Below, piece after piece: positions 35,075 to 44,736 of a DNA stretch of 64,000 bases (position 1 is its first letter; every line of letters begins with the position of its first letter). Source of the DNA: EB88 sp965199135 (GTDB taxonomy: Bacteria; Acidobacteriota; Terriglobia; Terriglobales; Acidobacteriaceae); contig OZ240685.1 in NCBI GenBank assembly GCA_965199135.1, forward strand, positions 2,666,001 to 2,730,000. Reading direction: 5' to 3'. The notes below the pieces were generated by a model. The model was not told where the DNA came from. It saw only the letters and a list, made by a program, of their open reading frames with translations, and ran no database searches. Made by a program: the position numbers and the translations under genes.

Positions 35075-36052
35075 CTACATGGCCAGGGCGGTCTGCACAG
35101 AATAGTGAATATAGTCGCGGTACAACACGGTGTGGATCCTGCGGCACTCGCGGGTGACCATGGCAAGGTACTCGCCGACGCCGCCCTGCAAGACATCGGT
35201 GATCTCGACAAAGTGCAGCGCGGACTGCAGCCGGCCTGCAACACGGACAAGCTCCTGCGGAGCGAGTCGCCCGCTCTCCTGTTCAAGCGCCAGCAGTGCT
35301 TCCCGCAGGCGGTCGACCGAGTAACGGACCGAGTGGGGAAAATCCTTGTTCAGGAGCAGAAACTCGAGGATCTGCGACTCGGTCAGGTCGGCGGTGTAGA
35401 CATTGCAGTAGGCCTCGAAGGCCGTGCAACTGCGAAGCAGTCCGATCCACTCGAGAAACTGGTGGCTGCCGACCAGCTGCTCTGAGGAGGGCTGTCCATG
35501 CTGGACCGTGATCGTCGAACCCAGTTCGTAGACCGAGAGCAGGGAGGCGATCGACGATGCACGCTCGATCGAGCGGCCGACCTGGATGAACAGCCATCCT
35601 TCGCCGTGGCTCATCGTGGTGTCGGTGACACCCTGGAAGAGGTGCAGGCCATCGAGCACCGCGGCGAGGAACTCCTCGGGCGGGGCTGCCGACTCGTCCG
35701 GCGGCCGCTCGTTCACCATGTGGTACAGGCGATTCAGCTGCTGCCACTGCTCGGAGGAGATCTCCTCGCGCACCTGGCGGGCATTTTCGCGAGCACCTGC
35801 AATGCAGGCCTTGACCGAGGCGCCGGTCGACTCGTCATGCGTGAGGGTTTTCACAAGGGCGAGCGAATCGCCATTCCAATCCTTCACCGGGTTGCCGAGC
35901 GCAATAAGCAGGCGGCGCCAGCGAACCTCTTCTGTGGTTGAAGAACGGTCGAGCGTCATGCCGAAGTTCACATCAAGCATTCGCACCGTATGTTCGGCGC
36001 GCTCGAGGTAGCGGCTCATCCAGTAGAGACTGTCGGCTACGCGGGAAAGCAT
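35075..36052 (-). CDS. Alpha-E domain protein (DUF403)
   Basis: 325 residues, mostly helical, with the conserved start MLSRVADSLYWMSRYLERAEHTVRML characteristic of the alpha-E family. Family members are almost always encoded with a circularly permuted ATP-grasp protein and a transglutaminase-like protein, as here. Comparative genomics has suggested a role in the same peptide-synthesising or modifying pathway; biochemistry is largely lacking. It follows the ATP-grasp gene by 18 bases. Confidence 0.92.
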   Translation of the reverse strand: MLSRVADSLYWMSRYLERAEHTVRMLDVNFGMTLDRSSTTEEVRWRRLLIALGNPVKDWNGDSLALVKTLTHDESTGASVKACIAGARENARQVREEISSEQWQQLNRLYHMVNERPPDESAAPPEEFLAAVLDGLHLFQGVTDTTMSHGEGWLFIQVGRSIERASSIASLLSVYELGSTITVQHGQPSSEQLVGSHQFLEWIGLLRSCTAFEAYCNVYTADLTESQILEFLLLNKDFPHSVRYSVDRLREALLALEQESGRLAPQELVRVAGRLQSALHFVEITDVLQGGVGEYLAMVTRECRRIHTVLYRDYIHYSVQTALAM

Positions 36053-36070
36053 GGCGGGGCTCCTCTCCGG

Positions 36071-37549
36071 TTACTCATCGAGCACCCAGGTGTCCTTGCT
36101 GCCGCCGCCCTGGGACGAGTTCACGACGAGCGAACCCTTGGGCAGTGCAACGCGCGTGAGGCCGCCGGGCACGACCGAGACCTTGTCCCCATAGAGGATG
36201 TACGGTCGCAGGTCGACGTGGCGCGGCTCGACACTCGTGCCTGAGCTGTCGGCCTGCATCAGGCAGGGAGCGCGCGAGAACGAGAGTGTCGGCTGCGCGA
36301 TATAGTTGCGCGGGTTGGCCTCGATGCGGCGTGCAAACTCTTCGCGCTCGGCGGCGGTGGACTGCGGGCCGATGAGCATGCCGTACCCACCGGACTCGCC
36401 GACCGCCTTGATGACCAGCTTGTCGAGGTTGGCGAGCGCGTGCTGCCGCTGCTTCGGATCCGTCATCAGAAACGTTTCTACGTTGTTGAGGATCGGCTCT
36501 TCATTCAGGTAGTAGCGGATGATCGCGGGAACATACGCGTAGAGCGCCTTGTCATCGGCAAGGCCGGTGCCGAAGGCATTAGCGAGGGTCACGTTGCCGG
36601 CGCGGTATGCATTGAACAGGCCCGCCACCCCAAGGATTGAGTCGCCACGGAATGCCAGCGGGTCGATGAAGTCGTCATCGACCCGGCGGTAGATGACGTC
36701 GACCCGCTTCAACCCGGCGGTGGTGCGCATGTAGACGACGTTGTTGTGGGTCACGAGATCGCGCCCCTCAACAAGCTCGATGCCCATCTGTCGCGCGAGA
36801 TAGGTGTGCTCGAAGTAGGCCGAGTTGTAGACCCCCGGCGTCAGCAGCACGATCGTAGGTTCGGGACGTCCTTCAGGCGCAAGCGAGCGGAGCGAGGCAA
36901 GCAGTACCTGCGGATAATGCTCGATCGGACGCACGCCGTACTGGCGGAAGATGATGGGGAAGGTGCGCTTCATCACGCGCCGGCTGGAGAGCATGTAGCT
37001 CACGCCGCTCGGCACGCGCAGGTTGTCCTCGAGCACCGCGAAGCTGCCATCGTTCATGCGCAGGAGGTCGGTGCCGGTGACCGCGATGTAGACGTTCCGC
37101 GGCACCTGCAGCCCACGCATCTCGCGCCGGAAGTGTGGGCAGGAGTACACGATCTCGCGGGGCACCGCGCCACTTGCGAGGATCTTGCCGTCGTTGTAAA
37201 CGTCGCCCAGAAAGAGATTGAGGGCGGTGATGCGCTGAATCAGCCCCTTCTCGATCGTGCGCCACTCCGCGCCCGTGATGATGCGCGGCAGCATGTCGTA
37301 GGGAAAGATCCGCTCGGTGCCTTCCTTGCGGCCGTACACGGTAAACGTGATGCCCTGAGTCAGAAAGCTCATGTCCGCGGAGTGCTTGCGACGGAGCAGC
37401 TCGTCGGTGGAAAGCGAGCGAAAGGTATTCAGCAGCAGTTCATACTGCGGACGCACCTCGCCTTCCAGCGTGAACATTTCGTCGTAGGCGTGGTCCAGGA
37501 AGTAATCGCGAAGAAAAGCGTCCGCGAACCGCGGCGCGGCCGTGTTCAT
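36071..37549 (-). CDS. Circularly permuted ATP-grasp protein (DUF404/DUF407)
   Basis: 492 residues of the CP_ATPgrasp family. The start MNTAAPRFADAFLRDYFLDHAYDEMF, the segment VLEDNLRVPSGVSYML and the glycine-rich AVGESGGYGMLIGP fit the family. ATP-grasp enzymes form carboxylate-amine bonds using ATP, so this is the likely ligase of the Anbu operon. The ATG overlaps the stop of the transglutaminase-like gene (ATGA), so the two are translationally coupled. Confidence 0.93.
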   Translation of the reverse strand: MNTAAPRFADAFLRDYFLDHAYDEMFTLEGEVRPQYELLLNTFRSLSTDELLRRKHSADMSFLTQGITFTVYGRKEGTERIFPYDMLPRIITGAEWRTIEKGLIQRITALNLFLGDVYNDGKILASGAVPREIVYSCPHFRREMRGLQVPRNVYIAVTGTDLLRMNDGSFAVLEDNLRVPSGVSYMLSSRRVMKRTFPIIFRQYGVRPIEHYPQVLLASLRSLAPEGRPEPTIVLLTPGVYNSAYFEHTYLARQMGIELVEGRDLVTHNNVVYMRTTAGLKRVDVIYRRVDDDFIDPLAFRGDSILGVAGLFNAYRAGNVTLANAFGTGLADDKALYAYVPAIIRYYLNEEPILNNVETFLMTDPKQRQHALANLDKLVIKAVGESGGYGMLIGPQSTAAEREEFARRIEANPRNYIAQPTLSFSRAPCLMQADSSGTSVEPRHVDLRPYILYGDKVSVVPGGLTRVALPKGSLVVNSSQGGGSKDTWVLDE

Positions 37550-38382
37550 GCACGGCCCTGCCCGACGTTCTTTGGTTCATCCAGCCAATCGGAGATCACG
37601 GAGAAATGCTTCAGGTTGGCTACTCCGAAGGAGGTGGTCAGCGCCACGTCGGACGCGTCGCGTCCGGTCGCCATGAGTACCCGGCCAACGCGGGGTCGAT
37701 TGTGGCGGGCGTCGCAGGTCCACCAGCGGCCGCTGAGGTAGACCTCGAACCAGGCGCTGAAGTCCATCGGCGAAGCGCTCGGCGGGACGTTGAAGTCCCC
37801 AAGGTAGCCGGTCGCGTAGCGGGCGGGGATGTTGAGCGCGCGGCAGAGGGTGATCGCGAGGTGCTGGAAGTCGCGGCAGACCCCAGTGCGCTCGGTGTAG
37901 ACGTCGAGCGCTGTCTTGGTAGAGCGGGCGAAACTGTAGCCGAACTGCACAATGCGGTGCACGTAGCCGATCACGGCCTGCACCCGCGACCAGCCCGGGG
38001 TCATGCTGCCGAACAGGTCGATGGCGACGCCCGAAAGCCGGTCTACTTCGCAGTAGCGGCTGTTCAGCAGGAACTGCAGTACCTCATCCGGCAGGTCCTG
38101 CACGGGCATCTCCTGCGCGCTGTAATCGCTTGGATCCTCATTGTCGTCGATGCGGATCTCGGTGATGTTGTGGAGCCGCAGATCGCCGGCCGGCGCATAG
38201 ATCCGCGAACAGCGATTGCCGAACGAGTCGATGTACTCGCGGATCGCGAGGCCAGGTTCGGTCTGGAGAGTGTCCGGGAGCAGCAGGTTTGCGTCGTGCA
38301 ATGGATGCACGTGGAGCATCGCAATGATGGCCGTTGGGAACGGCAGCTGGAAGCGAATATCGTAGCCTAGGCGAAGATGCAC
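37546..38382 (-). CDS. Transglutaminase-like protein, first in the Anbu operon, histidine replaced by serine
   Basis: 278 residues. Nucleophile motif TGVCRDFQH is intact. In most transglutaminase-like cores the next catalytic part reads D-x-HAW; here it is DFSAWFEVYL, so the catalytic His is Ser. The following DARHNRPR supplies the Asp. This substitution may be typical of the subfamily that pairs with CP_ATPgrasp, in which case another residue must complete the active site. The GTG at 38382 has a strong AGGAGG about ten bases upstream. It is divergent from Anbu across 154 bases. Confidence 0.88.
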   Translation of the reverse strand: MHLRLGYDIRFQLPFPTAIIAMLHVHPLHDANLLLPDTLQTEPGLAIREYIDSFGNRCSRIYAPAGDLRLHNITEIRIDDNEDPSDYSAQEMPVQDLPDEVLQFLLNSRYCEVDRLSGVAIDLFGSMTPGWSRVQAVIGYVHRIVQFGYSFARSTKTALDVYTERTGVCRDFQHLAITLCRALNIPARYATGYLGDFNVPPSASPMDFSAWFEVYLSGRWWTCDARHNRPRVGRVLMATGRDASDVALTTSFGVANLKHFSVISDWLDEPKNVGQGRA

Positions 38383-38536
38383 CGGTAGGAAGACCTCCTA
38401 GAGGGACGGATTGTGGAACGCCATGGCTGGCGCAAGATCACAGAAGTACCCTTGCGCAACTGTGCTAAGACTGTATCAGGTGAAAGCGAAGGCGCAAGCG
38501 GCAAGTTCGCTGACGGCTCACCTGCTAGGAAGGTGA

Positions 38537-39286
38537 ATGACTTACTGTCTCGGCATCAAGACGCATGAAGGCCTTGTCATGGCTTCGGATTCCCGTACCA
38601 ACGCTGGGTATGACCAGGTGAACGTCTGCCGAAAGATGCACACTTTTGTGACGCCCGGCGAACGGGCGCTCGTGATCCTGACCAGCGGCAGCCTCTCGAT
38701 CACGCAGTCAGTGGTGACGCTGCTCCAGGAAGACTTCCGCCAGGATCGTGGCCTGGCTGCCGCGTCGAACATGTATGAAGCGGCGCGCGCCGTTGGCGCC
38801 TGTGTGCGGGCTGTCTCGGACATGGATCGCGATGCACTGGCAAAAGACGACTACTCGTTCAACATCCACCTGCTGCTCGGCGGCGAGGTAGCTGGCGGCG
38901 AGCCGGAGTTGTACCTCATCTATCCGCAGGGGAACCCGATCTGCGCCACCCAGGACTCACCGTACCTGCAGATCGGCGAGGTGAAGTACGGCCGGCCAAT
39001 CCTCGATCGAGGCATCGACGCGCGTACCACCTCGCTCGATGCGGCGTCGAAGTATGCGCTGCTCAGCATGGATGCCACCATGCGCTCGAACGTGACGGTC
39101 GGGCCGCCCGTGGAACTGCTGCAGTACCACCGCGGCACGCTTCACTTCGGCAACTACCGGCGCTTCTTCTCAGGAGATCCGGAGCTCGAGTTGATCCATG
39201 GCCGCTGGGAGCAGGCGCTTCGGCGGGTCGTGGAAGACCTGCCGAACATCCACTTCGGGTCGGAAAACGCACCCCCCTCTGCCTAG
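38537..39286 (+). CDS. Anbu proteasome-homologue peptidase
   Basis: 249 residues of the Anbu (ancestral beta-subunit) family of self-compartmentalising N-terminal-nucleophile hydrolases. There is no propeptide: after Met the chain begins with Thr1 (TYCLGIKTHEGL), Asp17 lies in MASDSRT and Lys32 in CRKMH, matching the Thr/Asp/Lys active site. AGGAAGG lies just before the ATG. Known Anbu genes sit beside ATP-grasp, alpha-E and transglutaminase genes, exactly the set in the divergent operon here. The native substrate is unknown. Its stop shares CTAG with the opposite-strand stop of the next gene. Confidence 0.93.
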   Translation: MTYCLGIKTHEGLVMASDSRTNAGYDQVNVCRKMHTFVTPGERALVILTSGSLSITQSVVTLLQEDFRQDRGLAAASNMYEAARAVGACVRAVSDMDRDALAKDDYSFNIHLLLGGEVAGGEPELYLIYPQGNPICATQDSPYLQIGEVKYGRPILDRGIDARTTSLDAASKYALLSMDATMRSNVTVGPPVELLQYHRGTLHFGNYRRFFSGDPELELIHGRWEQALRRVVEDLPNIHFGSENAPPSA

Positions 39287-39738
39287 CGCGAGAAGACGGC
39301 TGCCATCACCTTGGTCTCGGTTGCATTCACTTTGGAAAGCGCCGAGGCCATCGCTGGTCGGTCATCGATCGAGGCTGCCAGCATCGCTGCCCGTAGCTTG
39401 AATGCGCTCTCGCGCAGCAGGATCTCGGCATCCTTGAGCTTCTTGGCATCCCCCGCAAGCGCGGTGTCAAGTGCTTTGGTATAGGTCTCGACGGAGTGCA
39501 GGGCAAGTGCGCTGGCGGCTGTGTCCCCGGAGGCAATCTCGCGGTTCGCGAGTTCGGTGCTGCCGCGTACCAGCTGCGCGTACAGGAAGCACTGGTCCCG
39601 CAGGCTTGCGTGCTCCGCCTTCTCGGCGAGCGCCCTCAGCGTGCTTTCATCGACCGCACGGTTGTCTGCTGCGAACGCAGCGCCAAGTGAACAGGTGGAA
39701 AGCAGTACGACGGAGAGAGAAAGACACGTCTTGCGCAT
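39283..39738 (-). CDS. Small exported protein of unknown function
   Basis: 151 residues with a signal peptide ending near GAAFAADNR. The mature part of about 128 residues is helical and alanine-rich, with one Cys in RDQCFLYAQL. No family recognised. It is convergent with Anbu and shares its stop-codon bases (CTAG at 39283-39286 serves both strands). It lies downstream of the TPR-protein gene by 45 bases and may be co-transcribed with it. Confidence 0.6.
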   Translation of the reverse strand: MRKTCLSLSVVLLSTCSLGAAFAADNRAVDESTLRALAEKAEHASLRDQCFLYAQLVRGSTELANREIASGDTAASALALHSVETYTKALDTALAGDAKKLKDAEILLRESAFKLRAAMLAASIDDRPAMASALSKVNATETKVMAAVFSR

Positions 39739-39783
39739 CGGAGCACCTCCCGGGTGTCCGGCTAAACCTGCAGCCTCTCTCTG

Positions 39784-41103
39784 TTACCTTGCGAGGGCTA
39801 CCAGACGATGCTTTGCCTGCCATACTTCGTCCGGGAAGCTGGAACCCGCGACCGCCAGGAATTGGCGGTACAGCTCAGCTGCACGTTTAGTTTGATGCAG
39901 GCTATCGTACGCCGTAGCCGCAAGGAAATAGGTAGCAGGTGTTTCACTCATTACTTTCGATCTCATGGCAAGCGCTTTCAGTACCAGGTCGGGCTGGTGC
40001 GTCTGGTCAGCCGCAAAAGCGAGGCTGCTCCAGGCGTTTCCATTCTTCGGAGCGAGTGCCGTGGCCTCCTGGAGTACCGGAATGGCCTCTGCGAACTTCT
40101 TTTCACGAACCAGCGCGTCACCACGCTCTGCCAGCAGTCCCGGGTCGTGCGGTTGCGACGCGAGGAGCTGCTGCAGCAGCGGATCCGCCTTGTCTGCCTC
40201 GCCTGCCTGCTCATAGAGGTCCAGCAGCATGGAGGCGATCGGTACATCCCCAGGATGGGCGGCATGCACATTCTCAAGCAGCGCGATCGCGCCGGAAGTC
40301 TTGCCTTCGGCGCTGAGGACCTCCGCGAGCTCGACATTGAAGGCAGGATCCCCTGAGTTTTCCGCCAGGGCCTTCCGCAGCACCGCCTCGGCGTCGCTGT
40401 AGCGCTTTGCTGCGATCAACAGATGTGCAAGCCCGGCGGTCGCCTCGCCGCGCTCCGGGCTGCCTGCGGGAGCACTGTGGAGCACGCGACCGTAGGCGTC
40501 GGCGGCCCCGTCGACGTTGCCTTGCCGGGCCGCGATCTCGGCCGCGAGCAGGGTGTCCGCATCGGTCTCGTGCGACTCGGCGAGAGCGGCGACCAGGGCC
40601 CTGCTTGCGGCTGCTGGTTCGGTCGGTTCCAGGAGGCGTGCGAGCGCGCGGTTGGCCTGCGCCTGCGCCTCCTGGTTCGGCGGAACAGGAGAGAGCCTCG
40701 CTGCGGCTGAGAGCTGCAGCACGGCTTCGGCATTCTTGCCCTCGTTGGCGAGCAGGAGACCCAGTGCGGCGCGCGACTCAAACTGCTGGGGGGCTGCCGC
40801 TACCGCTTTCCGGTAGTCTGCTTCCGCAGCCTCGGTATGCCCCTCGGCATCTTCCGCGTAGCCAAGGTCGAAGAGAGCCCGGGCATCTGCCGGATGAGCA
40901 GATATGTAGACACGCAGCAGGGCTGCAGCGCCTGCGTCATCCTTCGCAACGAGTTTCGCTTCCGCGTCAGAGAGTGGGTCCTGTGGCTGCGTGGCAGCCG
41001 GAGCGGGCGTGTCAGCTGTCGTACCCGGGGGCAGCGAGGCGCTTTGCGCGAACGCAGCCACGGGCAGCCACATGAGGCAGGCTGCGAGCAGAAAGCGGCC
41101 CAT
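39784..41103 (-). CDS. Exported TPR-repeat protein
   Basis: 439 residues. Signal peptide ending near AFAQSAS, a short Thr/Pro/Ala linker, then tetratricopeptide-type helical repeats along the rest (for example DARALFDLGYAEDAEGHTEAAEADY). TPR arrays act as protein-binding scaffolds; here it would be periplasmic. Its ATG directly abuts the uvrA stop (no gap), so the two are co-transcribed, although no functional link is known. Confidence 0.8.
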   Translation of the reverse strand: MGRFLLAACLMWLPVAAFAQSASLPPGTTADTPAPAATQPQDPLSDAEAKLVAKDDAGAAALLRVYISAHPADARALFDLGYAEDAEGHTEAAEADYRKAVAAAPQQFESRAALGLLLANEGKNAEAVLQLSAAARLSPVPPNQEAQAQANRALARLLEPTEPAAASRALVAALAESHETDADTLLAAEIAARQGNVDGAADAYGRVLHSAPAGSPERGEATAGLAHLLIAAKRYSDAEAVLRKALAENSGDPAFNVELAEVLSAEGKTSGAIALLENVHAAHPGDVPIASMLLDLYEQAGEADKADPLLQQLLASQPHDPGLLAERGDALVREKKFAEAIPVLQEATALAPKNGNAWSSLAFAADQTHQPDLVLKALAMRSKVMSETPATYFLAATAYDSLHQTKRAAELYRQFLAVAGSSFPDEVWQAKHRLVALAR

Positions 41104-44109
<3,006 letters not shown>

Positions 44110-44199
44110 GCCTGCGCCCTCGAGAAGAAGTAGGGCACCCTGCCGCTTCCGCGACGGGACGCCAAACCTCGATTATAAGGCGGCCTTGTCAGGGGCTCG

Positions 44200-44736
44200 T
44201 TACTCTGCCGGGGCTTCTCCCCGTGGCGTGATCAACGCGCCGACAAACAGGAGGATGCCGCCAACCACGATTGCCGAGTCGGCGATGTTGAAGTCCGGCC
44301 AGTGGTAGTGCACGATGTGGACCTCGAGGAAGTCCGTGACCATCTTGTACTGGATACGATCCCACGCATTGCCGAGCGCGCCGCCAAGCACCAGCGCGAT
44401 CCCCAGCGCTGTCGCTGAGAAGCGGCGGCCAATGCGGGCGAGCAGTACCAGCATGATCGCGGCCGCGATCAGCGAAAAGGCAGTCAGCGCCCAGCGGGTG
44501 GGGTTTGGCGCCGAGTCGTTGAAGAGCGAGAATGCGGCGCCTTCATTCAGCACATGCGAGAGGCGAAAAACGTGCGGGATGATGGTGCGCGTCTCGCCCT
44601 CGTAAATATGCTTCTGGATCCAGAGCTTGGAGAGACGATCGACCACGATCACGGCGACGGAAATGCCGAAGAAGATCGGTCGCCAGTCACGGCTTTGCCT
44701 CGCAGTGAGGGGAGTGACAGGAGAGGTCGTGCTCAT
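44200..44736 (-). CDS. lspA: Lipoprotein signal peptidase
   Basis: Prolipoprotein signal peptidase II, an inner-membrane aspartic protease. 178 residues with four hydrophobic segments; catalytic Asp126 in GNAWDR and Asp153 in FNIADSAI. The ATG at 44736 overlaps the ileS stop (ATGA), an arrangement found in many bacteria. The open frame extends further upstream, but only the part from this ATG is LspA-like. It would process lipoproteins such as the GH74 enzyme encoded elsewhere in the window. Confidence 0.93.
   Translation of the reverse strand: MSTTSPVTPLTARQSRDWRPIFFGISVAVIVVDRLSKLWIQKHIYEGETRTIIPHVFRLSHVLNEGAAFSLFNDSAPNPTRWALTAFSLIAAAIMLVLLARIGRRFSATALGIALVLGGALGNAWDRIQYKMVTDFLEVHIVHYHWPDFNIADSAIVVGGILLFVGALITPRGEAPAE

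Noticed and set aside
44172..44177. TATAAT on the minus strand before uvrA as a promoter feature
   Set aside because: No matching -35 at 16-18 bases spacing; mentioned in the uvrA entry only.
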